Below the pieces are notes generated by a model, which was given only the letters and a program-made list of their open reading frames with translations, was not told where the DNA came from and ran no database searches. Positions 18,142 through 26,928 of a DNA stretch of 64,000 nt are shown here, in pieces. A program made the position numbers and the translations under genes. Position 1 is the stretch's first letter; every line of letters begins with the position of its first letter. Origin of the DNA: an uncultured Rhizobiaceae group bacterium. Its GTDB lineage: Bacteria; Pseudomonadota; Alphaproteobacteria; Rhizobiales; Rhizobiaceae. Location of the stretch: the NCBI GenBank assembly GCA_937958815.1, contig CALGMR010000006.1, forward strand, positions 124,001 to 188,000. Direction: 5' to 3'.

Positions 18142-18888
18142 TTAGAACATCGACAGTTGCCCGTCGTCCTTCTTCTTTTTGAGCGGTTGAGGCTCAGCTG
18201 GCAATTCGATTGGGTTTTGAATGTCCGCTCCCGTATTGGAAACCTTGTTCACTGCATCGCTGATGGGAATGCATTCGAAATAGTCGTTATCGACTGGAAC
18301 CATCAAATCCGCAATATCGCGTGGCTCTTGGGTTCGGCAATCCAGCCAGCGGTCAAAGTCTTCCGGCTTAATAACCAGCGGCAAGCGATGATGGATTTTT
18401 GCAAAACTCTCATTGGTGTCGGTGGAGATGACACACCCTGTATCAATTTCGCTGCCATTGGGATCTGAATAGGTTTCCATCAAACCGCCGAAAGCGACGA
18501 TGCCTCCGTTTTTCGGGCGCACCCAATAGGGCTGACTTTTCTGACCTTTGCCAAAGCGCTGCCATTCGTAAAAGCCGCTTGCAGGAACCAGCGTGCGGCG
18601 GTGGCGGACGGCTGTTTTGAACGATGGTTTTTCCAGAACGGTCTCAGCACGGGCATTGATGAGAAGTGTAAACTCCTTCGGGTCTTTCACCCAGGCCGGC
18701 ACCAGCCCCCAGCGCACCAGAGACGCTTCGCGCTGATTGTTGATGCTGGTGTTCACCATCAACAGCGGCTGCGTGGGCGCAATGTTAAAACGCGGCGGCA
18801 TTTCAGGCACCATGTTGATGGGCTTTACCAACTGAAAGTAGCCAAACAATTCTTCCCACGGCACATCAAGGCCAATTCTACCACACAT
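18142..18888 (-). CDS. SOS response-associated peptidase (SRAP/YedK/HMCES type)
   Basis: The 248-aa protein begins with MCGR, whose Cys2 (exposed after Met removal) forms the covalent thiazolidine link to abasic sites in single-stranded DNA. Other family blocks are present: NARAETVLEKPSF, RTLVPASGFYEWQ and the active-site histidine in HHRLPLVI. It shields abasic sites during replication. It is divergent from a NUDIX gene. No LexA box was recognised upstream. Confidence 0.92.
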   Translation of the reverse strand: MCGRIGLDVPWEELFGYFQLVKPINMVPEMPPRFNIAPTQPLLMVNTSINNQREASLVRWGLVPAWVKDPKEFTLLINARAETVLEKPSFKTAVRHRRTLVPASGFYEWQRFGKGQKSQPYWVRPKNGGIVAFGGLMETYSDPNGSEIDTGCVISTDTNESFAKIHHRLPLVIKPEDFDRWLDCRTQEPRDIADLMVPVDNDYFECIPISDAVNKVSNTGADIQNPIELPAEPQPLKKKKDDGQLSMF

Positions 18889-18930
18889 TGCTCAGCCCTT
18901 TCCGTTGCATCGCACGCTCACCCCTTGGCA

Positions 18931-18951
18931 ATAGCGCCTTTGGCGCGCTAT
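18931..18951. repeat. Inverted repeat in the SRAP/NUDIX divergent region
   Basis: ATAGCGC and GCGCTAT are exact inverted 7-base arms around CTTTGGC; an alternative inner hairpin GCGCC/GGCGC is also possible. The site lies 9 bases before the NUDIX ATG and could affect its translation or act as an operator. Confidence 0.4.
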
Positions 18952-18959
18952 GCGAAGTC

Positions 18960-19406
18960 ATGTCTTCGCGCAATTATCCTTCATCCCCGCTTCTCGCAGC
19001 GTGCACCGCCATTTGGCGTGATGGAAAAATCTTGCTCGCTTTGCGCGACAGGTCGCCCAATCAAGGCACGTGGGCCATGCCGGGCGGTTTGGTGGAAGTT
19101 GGCGAAACACTAGAAGAAGCGGCCATACGTGAGGTGAAAGAAGAAACAGCGCTTGATGTGTCGCATTTGGTTTTCAACAAAAACCACGAAATCATCATGC
19201 ACGATGAAGATGGCAAAGTTGAAGTGCACTATGTGCTTGCGATGTTTGTAACCGACCAAGTGGTTGGCGACGCGGTCGCTGGCGATGATGCGGCAGACGT
19301 TCGTTGGTTTACGTTAGACGATATGGCGTCTGCTCCTCTCACAGGGAACACGCTTCAATTCGCGAATGAAAGCGCTCACCTTCTTTCCACCACAAGTCAG
19401 CGCTAA
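18960..19406 (+). CDS. NUDIX hydrolase
   Basis: The protein of about 148 aa carries a full NUDIX box, GGLVEVGETLEEAAIREVKEE, preceded by LLALRDRSPNQGTWAMP. It resembles ADP-ribose pyrophosphatase and MutT-like hydrolases that clear nucleotide by-products; the exact substrate cannot be told. ATG 18960 is chosen over the upstream ORF-track start because it gives normal family length and leaves room for the divergent promoter. Confidence 0.85.
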   Translation: MSSRNYPSSPLLAACTAIWRDGKILLALRDRSPNQGTWAMPGGLVEVGETLEEAAIREVKEETALDVSHLVFNKNHEIIMHDEDGKVEVHYVLAMFVTDQVVGDAVAGDDAADVRWFTLDDMASAPLTGNTLQFANESAHLLSTTSQR

Positions 19407-19466
19407 TCAGAACGAACAAGAATATTCGTGCTTTTATGAACTTGCGATCTGGACTAAGACATTCAA

Positions 19467-19883
19467 ATGTTGCGTATTCCCCTCACCGTATTGGCATTGT
19501 TTTGCGCGTTGCAATTTGCATCTGCTCAAGAAACCACTGTTGCACCAACGGTCACCGTTGCGCCGCAGGTTGAAGATGTGGTTGCCCCTTATGATGAGAA
19601 GCTTTTGCGCATTGCAGAGGTTTTGGGCTCCATTCACGTGTTGCGCGATATTTGTGGTGCCAAAGAAGGCAATAAATGGCGGGATGTGATGAGCGAACTG
19701 ATTGCATCAGAAGAGCCAGGCGCAAAACGCAAGGCGCGCATGATTGCCCGCTTTAACCGCGGGTTCAACGCCTTCAACCAAACCTATACCAATTGCACCC
19801 CTTCGGCGCTCACGGCAGCGGAACGGTATCGATTAGAAGCCATTCGCCTTAGCGAGCAAATCTCTTCACGCTACGGTCGTTAA
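19467..19883 (+). CDS. TIGR02301 family exported protein
   Basis: This 138-aa protein has a clear signal peptide (MLRIPLTVLALFCALQFASAQ). The mature part has the conserved positions of the alphaproteobacterial TIGR02301 family: LGSIHVLRDICG, W..VM..L and FNRGFNAFNQTYTNC, with two cysteines that could pair in the periplasm. The function of the family is unknown. Confidence 0.77.
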   Translation: MLRIPLTVLALFCALQFASAQETTVAPTVTVAPQVEDVVAPYDEKLLRIAEVLGSIHVLRDICGAKEGNKWRDVMSELIASEEPGAKRKARMIARFNRGFNAFNQTYTNCTPSALTAAERYRLEAIRLSEQISSRYGR

Positions 19884-19988
19884 CCTTGCAATCATAGAAA
19901 TCCAAAAGACTGTTTTCATTCGCAGTTTGGCAGTCTAAGTTCTTAACAGGACGTGAAGAGGCGAAGACCTTTAAGTGACGGGCGAAAC

Positions 19989-20249
19989 ATGCTGCAGGAA
20001 AATTCAGACAATCTTGATGCGTTAATTCGCGAAGAAAAGCACCGCGTTGCGTTGGAGTTTTTTCAAGATGCTTGGAACAGCGCCATTCAAGAGGGAATTG
20101 AACCTGCCATTCTTGCTGATTCCGCTATCGTCAATGCCTTGACCAACCTGTCATCAGCCGAGGGCGAGCAGCCTGTTGAAACACTGATTGCAGAATTGCC
20201 AAGCCGCAACGAAAGTGGCCACTTTATCGCTGACCGCAGCCTGCAATAA
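19989..20249 (+). CDS. Small hypothetical protein
   Basis: This is an 86-aa acidic, helical protein (LIREEKHRVALEFFQDAW) with no motif I recognise and no signal peptide. The ATG at 19989 is the likely start; the track's GTG at 19953 would add 12 basic residues. A conserved alphaproteobacterial hypothetical is plausible. The next gene follows after about 85 bases. Confidence 0.55.
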   Translation: MLQENSDNLDALIREEKHRVALEFFQDAWNSAIQEGIEPAILADSAIVNALTNLSSAEGEQPVETLIAELPSRNESGHFIADRSLQ

Positions 20250-20334
20250 ATCAGCGTTTATTCTCTTTTCAAATTCAAACGACGTTGTGCTAACGTGTTT
20301 GAACTTGGCCCATCGAGCAGGAGAATTGACCGAT

Positions 20335-21108
20335 ATGGTTCGAAAATATTTTAAATTCTCGTCAATTGCTGTGTTGTTGTTCAGTACAACTGCATTTTCA
20401 CCTGCTCTTTCCTCTTCTGTTGCAACACCGACCGTTAATACGGAGCGCCTGGAACAGGCTGAAGACAACAATGAGCAGGAAAACGGGATCACGGAAGAAA
20501 TCCAGACCTCTCAAAATGAAACAACCGACGAGGGTTTGGGCATTCCCACCGATGAATTGCCTGAAACTCAGCCTGACGGGAGTTTAAAGGCCCAACCAGA
20601 TTTTTCCCAGTCTGCGGACCCAAAACAAGCCGAAGGCCCTCTTCCCGAAATTCAACGTGACTTCACCAAACTTCCTGAACCCGTCCAACGGATGCGAACG
20701 CTCATTTTGAATGCGGCGCGCAAAGGAAAAATTGAAGAACTCCGCGCTCTTATTGGCACTGGTGAGACCGCAACAAATTTTGCACTCGGCGGGTTAGAAG
20801 GCGATCCGATTGAACACTTGAAATCTCTTTCTGGCGATGAGGAAGGACTGGAAATTCTTGGCATTCTCATCGAGATATTGGAAATGGGATATGTTCATCT
20901 AGATGCAGGCACGGATGAAGAAATGTATGTTTGGCCTTATTTCTTCTCTTGGCCCATCAAGTCTCTGACGCCAGAGCAGAAAGTTGAAATGTACACAGTG
21001 TTGACCGCAGGTGATGTGGAAGATTCTGTTAATTTCGGCGGTTACATTTTCTATCGTGCAGGCATAAAACCAGATGGAAGCTGGAACTTTTTTGTCTCTG
21101 GCGATTGA
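20335..21108 (+). CDS. Hypothetical exported protein
   Basis: The 257-aa protein has an N-terminal signal sequence (SSIAVLLFSTTAFSPALSS), an acidic linker rich in E, Q and P (about residues 30-110), and a compact domain starting at PVQRMRTLILNAARKGKIEEL and ending with NFFVSGD. The domain looks conserved among Rhizobiales proteins of unknown function. ATG 20335 follows AGGAGA; the longer track ORF extends into the previous gene. It lies 18 bases before ygfZ and is probably in the same transcript. Confidence 0.6.
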   Translation: MVRKYFKFSSIAVLLFSTTAFSPALSSSVATPTVNTERLEQAEDNNEQENGITEEIQTSQNETTDEGLGIPTDELPETQPDGSLKAQPDFSQSADPKQAEGPLPEIQRDFTKLPEPVQRMRTLILNAARKGKIEELRALIGTGETATNFALGGLEGDPIEHLKSLSGDEEGLEILGILIEILEMGYVHLDAGTDEEMYVWPYFFSWPIKSLTPEQKVEMYTVLTAGDVEDSVNFGGYIFYRAGIKPDGSWNFFVSGD

Positions 21109-21126
21109 TCAATTGGATTAAATCAT

Positions 21127-21939
21127 ATGAGCAAAACAGCCCATTTGGACGACCGTGCATTGCTGACTGTTTCTGGAGAGGCTGCCACGGATTTTCTGCA
21201 AAACCTCGTCACCTGCGATGTTGAGAAACTTGAAACAGATGCCACAACTTTTGGCGCACTTCTCACCCCACAAGGGAAAATTCTGTTTGAGTTTTTAGTC
21301 ACCAAGACAACAAATGGTTTCCTTTTGGATTGCCGCGCCGACATGCGTGATGATCTCTTAAAGCGCTTGATGTTCTATCGATTGCGCGCTGCCGTTGATC
21401 TAGCACCAGACCCAGCTGATGTGTTTGTCATTTGGGATGATGACGCAGATACAGACCCCAGGAATACAAAACTCGGACACCGTGTTTATTCAGACACAAT
21501 CCCTACAAATGCTTCACCGGAAAACTGGCATGCAATCCGAATTTCGGTGGGAGTACCAGAACTTGGAATGGACTTTGATGCCTCATCCGTGTTTCCCCAT
21601 GAAGCCATGATGGACCAATATGAAACCGCTGGCGTGGATTTCGCCAAGGGATGCTATGTTGGACAAGAGGTCGTGTCACGGATGCAGCACCGAAGCACCA
21701 CGCGCAGTCGTTTCGTGCATGTGAGTGGCGAAAAAACACTGCCTGCAATGGGTGCAGAAATTGCCGCTCAAGAAAAAAAAATCGGAACCATGGGCAGCGC
21801 CGTCAAAAACAAGGGCTTGGCTTTGGTTCGTTTGGATCGCGCTGCCGCTGCACGCGAGATCGGCGCTAAAATAACGTGTGATGACGTTGCCCTAGACATT
21901 CAACTTCCTGAGCTTTTTGCAGGGGACTGGCCAAGTTGA
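21127..21939 (+). CDS. ygfZ: Folate-binding protein YgfZ (iron-sulfur cluster factor)
   Basis: The 270-aa protein belongs to the GcvT-like folate-binding family. The YgfZ signature KGCYVGQEVVSRMQHR is present near residue 175, and the N-terminus (AATDFLQNLVTCDV) is typical. YgfZ supports maintenance or repair of certain Fe-S enzymes with tetrahydrofolate. Its stop overlaps the TTG start of the HD hydrolase gene, heading a four-gene coupled run to nadQ. Confidence 0.9.
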   Translation: MSKTAHLDDRALLTVSGEAATDFLQNLVTCDVEKLETDATTFGALLTPQGKILFEFLVTKTTNGFLLDCRADMRDDLLKRLMFYRLRAAVDLAPDPADVFVIWDDDADTDPRNTKLGHRVYSDTIPTNASPENWHAIRISVGVPELGMDFDASSVFPHEAMMDQYETAGVDFAKGCYVGQEVVSRMQHRSTTRSRFVHVSGEKTLPAMGAEIAAQEKKIGTMGSAVKNKGLALVRLDRAAAAREIGAKITCDDVALDIQLPELFAGDWPS

Positions 21940-22541
21940 ACACTACCTTAAACGAAGCTCCTCGCGCATGGCAGCGCATGCTCTCAGGCCGCCGATTGGA
22001 TTTGCTCGATCCATCACCATTGGATGTTGAATTGGAAGATATCGCCCATGGGTTAGCCCGTGTGGCACGCTGGAACGGGCAAACTTTCGGAGACCACGCA
22101 TTTTCAGTGGCGCAACACTCGTTGTTGGTGGAGCAAGTTACCGCTGAACTTTTAAAGACACCAACGCGTGAAGACCGACTTTATGCTCTTCTCCACGATG
22201 CCCCGGAATATGTGATTGGTGATATGATTTCTCCATTTAAGGCCGTGATGGGTGGCGCCTACAAAGATGTAGAACTGCGCCTTGAACAAGCCGTTCACGT
22301 GCACATGGGGCTTTCCGCCGATATTCCCGGTGCGCTGAAAAAAACGATCAAAAAAGCAGATGGTGTGGTTGCATATTATGAAGCGACGAAATTGGCCGGA
22401 TTTTCGGAAACCGAAGCGCGACAGTTTTTCGCAATTCCTAAAGGCATAAACCCAGACACACTTGATCTGGAGCCAATGCCAACGGTTGCCGCGCAAAACG
22501 CTTTTATAGATCGGGTGCGCGCAATTGAGCAATCCTCATGA
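21936..22541 (+). CDS. HD-domain hydrolase (YfbR-like)
   Basis: The 201-aa protein has the metal-dependent phosphohydrolase residues: His in FSVAQHSLLVEQV and the HD pair in ALLHDAPEYVIGDM. It resembles YfbR-type 5'-nucleotidases. The start is TTG 21936, overlapping the ygfZ stop; a later ATG at LSGRR would remove the conserved APRAWQRM segment. It overlaps the next gene by 4 bases (ATGA). Confidence 0.85.
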   Translation: MNTTLNEAPRAWQRMLSGRRLDLLDPSPLDVELEDIAHGLARVARWNGQTFGDHAFSVAQHSLLVEQVTAELLKTPTREDRLYALLHDAPEYVIGDMISPFKAVMGGAYKDVELRLEQAVHVHMGLSADIPGALKKTIKKADGVVAYYEATKLAGFSETEARQFFAIPKGINPDTLDLEPMPTVAAQNAFIDRVRAIEQSS

Positions 22542-23059
22542 GCACGATCCATATTTGCCCTCTGTCAGCTTTGGAAAGTGTTTTGGCAGACAGCGGTGCC
22601 GTTCAAATGATCTCATTGAGTGGCCCTGGAAAATCGATAGAGACACCCACGCAAATAACGGGTGGTCATCTTAAGCTTGAATTCAACGACATCAACGAAC
22701 CTCGTGATGGGTTGATTGCCCCTGCCCCTGAACATGTAAAGAGCGTAATCGACTTTGCGAGCACTTGGGATCAATCTCACCCCCTAGTCATTCATTGCTG
22801 GATGGGGATCAGTCGCTCGACGGCGGCGGCCGCGACCGTTCTTTTGTCGCTGTTTCCGCAAACTACCCCGCAGACTGTGGCACAGATGATCCGTCAAAAG
22901 TCGCCAATGGCCACACCGAACCCCATGGTGATTGCTCATGCAGACGAGCTTCTTCAGTTGGAAGGACACCTTGTCGACGCGATCCAAAACATCGGTCGTG
23001 GCGAAGATGCTTTTGAGGGCAAACCCTTTTCTATTTCGTCGCAGGAATTTGCCGCATGA
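22538..23059 (+). CDS. Tyrosine/dual-specificity phosphatase-like protein
   Basis: The 173-aa protein contains the Cx5R phosphatase loop HCWMGISRSTAAA at about residues 86-98, with an acidic residue upstream (FASTWDQSHPLVIHC). It matches small bacterial DSP-like phosphatases found beside NAD genes in alphaproteobacteria. The substrate is unknown. The start overlaps the HD gene and the stop overlaps nadQ, each by 4 bases. Confidence 0.8.
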   Translation: MSTIHICPLSALESVLADSGAVQMISLSGPGKSIETPTQITGGHLKLEFNDINEPRDGLIAPAPEHVKSVIDFASTWDQSHPLVIHCWMGISRSTAAAATVLLSLFPQTTPQTVAQMIRQKSPMATPNPMVIAHADELLQLEGHLVDAIQNIGRGEDAFEGKPFSISSQEFAA

Positions 23060-24048
23060 AAGCAGGATTGGAAATTGGCCTTCATGCCGTTGTGGTGGCT
23101 GTTGCAGAAGACGGCCCGCAAGTGCTGATCGTTCCCGAGCCGCAAACCAGCGCCGAGCCAATTGCGGCCCTTCCCTTCGGACCATTTGATCCGGCCAAAC
23201 ACCGCACGCTTGATATCGGTTTGCGCAATTGGGTGGAAGAGCAGACCCGATTGTCATTGGGCCATGTTGAACAACTTTACACTTTTGGCGATCAAGGCCG
23301 TACACGCGCTGCTGCGAAAGGCGAACTCAATCTGGTCTCGATTGGCTATCTCGCTCTCGTTCGAATTCCCGCACCAAAAAACACATCGGAAGCACTCAAC
23401 TGGCAAAATTGGTATCGCTTCTTTCCTTGGGAAGATTGGCGCAGTGGCACTCCAATCATGTTGAGCGAGGTTTTGCTGCCTGCCCTCTCTGATTGGGTTC
23501 GACAAGCACCAGACCAAGCCTCAGGTGCTGATGGCTTGGAAAGGCTCGCGCGTTTTCGTTTGGCCTTTGGGTGCGACCTTCCAAAAACGGGCACGCCATC
23601 CATCAACAGTTGGGACGAAGAGCGTGTGCTAGAACGCTACGAGCTCATGTATGAAGCTGGATTGGTGGAAGAGGCTTTCGTTGATGGCGCAGTGAAAACC
23701 CGCACGATTGAAAGTTCGAGTGGCCGCGTGATGCTACATGATCACCGCCGTATATTGGCGACGGCAATTGCACGTCTGCGCGCCAAGCTAAAATATCGCC
23801 CCGTTGTGTTTGAACTCATGCCCAATGATTTCACGCTGACCGAATTGCAGACCACTGTTGAAATGTTGTCTGGCCGCAAAGTTCACAAACAGAACTTCCG
23901 ACGATTGGTGGAAAGCGCCGAACTTGTAGAACCGACTGGTGCGCAGTCTTCGCAGACTGGTGGGCGGCCAGCAGCGCTCTATCGGTTCCGCCGCAAAATT
24001 TTGCGCGAGCGCCCTGCTCCTGGCCTTCGCATTGGAAGCAGCGGCTAG
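23056..24048 (+). CDS. nadQ: NAD biosynthesis regulator NadQ (NUDIX-like repressor)
   Basis: The 330-aa protein combines an N-terminal NUDIX-like fold that lacks a complete NUDIX box (LLIVPEP-type strands, LRNWVEEQTRLSLGHV) with a C-terminal winged-helix domain (FTLTELQTTVEMLSGRKVHKQNFRRLVESAELVEPTG). This architecture fits NadQ, the alphaproteobacterial regulator of nadABC. The gene converges on the nadCBA operon, and a 19-bp palindrome lies upstream of nadA. The regulatory assignment comes from family knowledge and context. Confidence 0.75.
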   Translation: MKAGLEIGLHAVVVAVAEDGPQVLIVPEPQTSAEPIAALPFGPFDPAKHRTLDIGLRNWVEEQTRLSLGHVEQLYTFGDQGRTRAAAKGELNLVSIGYLALVRIPAPKNTSEALNWQNWYRFFPWEDWRSGTPIMLSEVLLPALSDWVRQAPDQASGADGLERLARFRLAFGCDLPKTGTPSINSWDEERVLERYELMYEAGLVEEAFVDGAVKTRTIESSSGRVMLHDHRRILATAIARLRAKLKYRPVVFELMPNDFTLTELQTTVEMLSGRKVHKQNFRRLVESAELVEPTGAQSSQTGGRPAALYRFRRKILRERPAPGLRIGSSG

Positions 24049-24050
24049 CT

Positions 24051-24920
24051 TTACTTGATTTTGATGTCGAGACCGAGGTCAAGTGTCGGCGCGCTCATGG
24101 TGATCTTGCTTGTGGAGATCATATCCACGCCCGCTTCAGCAATGTCTTTGATTGTATCAATATTCACATTGCCTGACGCTTCGACGGGAATGCGGCCATC
24201 AACCATCGCGACACCTTCGCGCAATTGTTCAAGGCTCATATTGTCGAGCATCACTACGTCTGCACCAGCATCCAAAACCACTTTCAATTGTTCCAAAGTG
24301 TCCACTTCAACTTCAATTTTGACCAGATGCCCTGCAAAAGCGCGAGCACCATCGATTGCAGCCTTTACGCCACCTGCAACGGCGATGTGGTTGTCTTTGA
24401 TTAAAATTGCGTCATCCAACCCATAACGGTGGTTTGACCCGCCACCGCATTTGACGGCGTATTTTTCAAAAGAGCGCAGTCCGGGAATGGTTTTGCGCGT
24501 GCAGCAGACCCGCGCTTTGGTGTGTGCAATGCGTTGTGCAAAATGGCTGGTATATGTGGCGATGCCAGACAAGTGGCAGATGTAATTAAGTGCCACGCGT
24601 TCAGCGCCCAATACGGCGCGTGCAAGACCTGTGATACGGGCAACGTCCTGCCCTGCTTTCACCACATCGCCGTCTTTGACCAGCGCTTCAAACGATATTG
24701 AACTGTCAATTTCTTCAAAGGCTGCCTTGGCAATATTGATGCCAGCGATGGTTCCATTTTCTCGTGTGTTCATCACGGCTGTGGCCTGCGCATCGGCAGG
24801 AATGGTGGCATCGCTGGTCAAATCTCCGGCCAAACCCAAATCTTCTTGAAGGGCCGCGATCACCGCTTGCTTGATCATGACAGGCGATAAGGTCGGCGCG
24901 TGGGATTGCGAATTGTTCAT
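24051..24920 (-). CDS. nadC: Nicotinate-nucleotide diphosphorylase (carboxylating)
   Basis: This 289-aa quinolinate phosphoribosyltransferase converts quinolinate and PRPP to nicotinate mononucleotide. Typical blocks are RVALNYICHLSGIAT, the active-site CCTRKTIPGLR, KYAVKCGGGSNHRYGL and VEVDTLEQ. It ends the minus-strand nadA-DUF6614-nadB-nadC operon, 17 bases after nadB, and faces nadQ with only 2 bases between the stop codons. Confidence 0.95.
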   Translation of the reverse strand: MNNSQSHAPTLSPVMIKQAVIAALQEDLGLAGDLTSDATIPADAQATAVMNTRENGTIAGINIAKAAFEEIDSSISFEALVKDGDVVKAGQDVARITGLARAVLGAERVALNYICHLSGIATYTSHFAQRIAHTKARVCCTRKTIPGLRSFEKYAVKCGGGSNHRYGLDDAILIKDNHIAVAGGVKAAIDGARAFAGHLVKIEVEVDTLEQLKVVLDAGADVVMLDNMSLEQLREGVAMVDGRIPVEASGNVNIDTIKDIAEAGVDMISTSKITMSAPTLDLGLDIKIK

Positions 24921-24937
24921 ATCAAATCTGTTCCGTT

Positions 24938-26560
24938 CTATGCGCTTTGCAAGTCAGCGGCGGGAATTCCAGACACCAGCTTTGCGGCAAGTTCGGTGGC
25001 TTTGGTCAAAGTCATGAAACTGCGTTTCGCCAATTCAGGGTTTTCATTGGGTAAGTCAGAACGAAAATGACCGCCACGGCTCTCAAGCCGCATGAGCGCA
25101 GAAACAGCAATCATTTTTGCTGTGATCAATGCATTTTCAAAACGCTGATACTTGTTGTTTTTTTCTATGTCCAAAATGCCTTTCAGGCCTTCCAACATGC
25201 CATCGGGTGAGCGCACCACACCAAATTCAGCGCTCATAATATCACGCAAACGCGTCATATTTTTTGAGTCTTCCATTGGTTCAGAATCATCATGTGTGAG
25301 AGATTCTTCCCCCCAATTGTGCAGTTGTGGAGCCGGCATTAAATCTTGAATGTCTTCAGCAATGCGCGCTGCAAAAACCACCGCTTCCAAAAGTGAATTG
25401 GACGCCAACCGGTTCGCCCCATGGGCACCAGTGGATGTCACCTCACCGCAGGCCCAAAGACCGTCTAAAGTGGAGCGACCATTGGCATCCGTCAGCACAC
25501 CGCCCATGAAATAATGCGCGGCAGGTATCACGGGAATCATCTCTTTGGCGGGGTCAATTCCCGCATCTTCGCAATATCCAAACACCGTTGGAAATTCTTC
25601 ATTAAAGCTGTCGCCTACCGATTGTCTGCAATCGAGAAATGCACCGCGACCAGATTTGACTTCATCAAATATACCCCGTGCCACAACATCGCGAGGCGCT
25701 AATTCTGCATCTTCGTGCAAGGGCACCATGAAACGTTCGCCCGCCGAATTGTGCAAGGTTGCACCATGTCCACGCAATGCCTCAGTTGCCAGAGGAGACG
25801 GGTCTTTGCCCACATCAATGGCTGTTGGATGAAACTGAACGAATTCCATATCGGCAACAATTGCACCAGCGCGTGCCGCCATGCCGATGCCCCCTCCGCG
25901 TGCTTCGGATGGGTTGGTCGTCACTTTGTAAAGGTGGCCCACACCACCTGCGGCCATCACGACAGCTTTTGCAGAAAGGTGTAATTTATTGGGCCCCATT
26001 CCCGCATCATCGCGCGCAACAATACCGTTCACCGCTTTGCCATCGGTCAAAATATCTTGCACCACATAGCCTTCAAGTACGCGAATGGACGGGGTTTTAC
26101 GAACGGAGGCCACCAGCGCTTCCATGATCGCACGCCCAGCCATGTCGCCTTTCACGCGAACAATACGACTTTCCGAATGGGCGGCTTCACGGGACACTGC
26201 CAATTTACCTTCAAGATCCCGGTCGAATGGAACGCCATATTCCAATAAATCTGTGATGCGGTCAGCGGCCTGCGATGCCATGAGAGTGGCTATATGTTCG
26301 TCGACAATTCCCGCACCAGCTTCCAATGTGTCGGCCACATGCTTGGCAACTGTGTCACCTTTGGACACAGCCGCTGCAATGCCTGCCTGTGCCCAAGCAG
26401 ACGACGCACCGCGACCGAGCGATGCTGCTGTTAATATGGTAACAGGACGGGGAGCAAGTTTCAGCGCGCAAAACAAACCCGCCAAACCGCCGCCGATGAT
26501 GACCACATCATCATTTCCAGTTCCCGCCACGGGGCGAAGGAAAGAGAGTTGTTCAGTCAT
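24938..26560 (-). CDS. nadB: L-aspartate oxidase
   Basis: This 540-aa FAD enzyme oxidises aspartate to iminoaspartate, the first step of de novo NAD synthesis. The Rossmann motif [11 protein letters not shown] is near residue 22; [20 protein letters not shown] and [23 protein letters not shown] are signatures that separate it from succinate dehydrogenase flavoproteins. It lies between nadC and the small DUF6614 gene on the same strand. Confidence 0.95.
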   Translation of the reverse strand: MTEQLSFLRPVAGTGNDDVVIIGGGLAGLFCALKLAPRPVTILTAASLGRGASSAWAQAGIAAAVSKGDTVAKHVADTLEAGAGIVDEHIATLMASQAADRITDLLEYGVPFDRDLEGKLAVSREAAHSESRIVRVKGDMAGRAIMEALVASVRKTPSIRVLEGYVVQDILTDGKAVNGIVARDDAGMGPNKLHLSAKAVVMAAGGVGHLYKVTTNPSEARGGGIGMAARAGAIVADMEFVQFHPTAIDVGKDPSPLATEALRGHGATLHNSAGERFMVPLHEDAELAPRDVVARGIFDEVKSGRGAFLDCRQSVGDSFNEEFPTVFGYCEDAGIDPAKEMIPVIPAAHYFMGGVLTDANGRSTLDGLWACGEVTSTGAHGANRLASNSLLEAVVFAARIAEDIQDLMPAPQLHNWGEESLTHDDSEPMEDSKNMTRLRDIMSAEFGVVRSPDGMLEGLKGILDIEKNNKYQRFENALITAKMIAVSALMRLESRGGHFRSDLPNENPELAKRSFMTLTKATELAAKLVSGIPAADLQSA

Positions 26561-26571
26561 TTTTCATCGTC

Positions 26572-26922
26572 CTAAAAAAGTTCTTCGCCAGCTTCACGAA
26601 CTGGGTCCGGAAAGTCTCGATAAAGTGCAAATTTGATTTCGTGGATCTTCGAATTCACTCCAAAATGCATCACTTCCATTTCGCCGCTGCGTTTGGCCGC
26701 AACGTTAAAAGCTGCATCCAACTGAGCCATGTTTTTCACATCGATCAAAAGTTGAAACTCGCCCAATTCCTTTGGGGTCAAACCAAGCTTGCTGCGCAGC
26801 AAACGCCAGCTTTCGATCTTCTTGCTTTCCACCAAATGATCCATCATTCGCGTCAGATCAGCCACGAATTCCAGATCTTTGGTTCCCGGCTTCAGACCGA
26901 AAAAGGCTTGGTAGATGTCCAT
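26572..26922 (-). CDS. DUF6614 family small protein in the nad operon
   Basis: The 116-aa soluble protein (MDIYQAFFGLKPG start, LLRSKLGLTPKELGEF, HFGVNSKIHEIKFALYRDFPDPVR) resembles DUF6614, a family of unknown function. It is encoded between nadA and nadB with 6- and 11-base gaps, so it must share their transcript. It could be a NAD-pathway accessory protein or merely a passenger. No catalytic motif is apparent. Confidence 0.65.
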   Translation of the reverse strand: MDIYQAFFGLKPGTKDLEFVADLTRMMDHLVESKKIESWRLLRSKLGLTPKELGEFQLLIDVKNMAQLDAAFNVAAKRSGEMEVMHFGVNSKIHEIKFALYRDFPDPVREAGEELF

Positions 26923-26928
26923 AGACCA

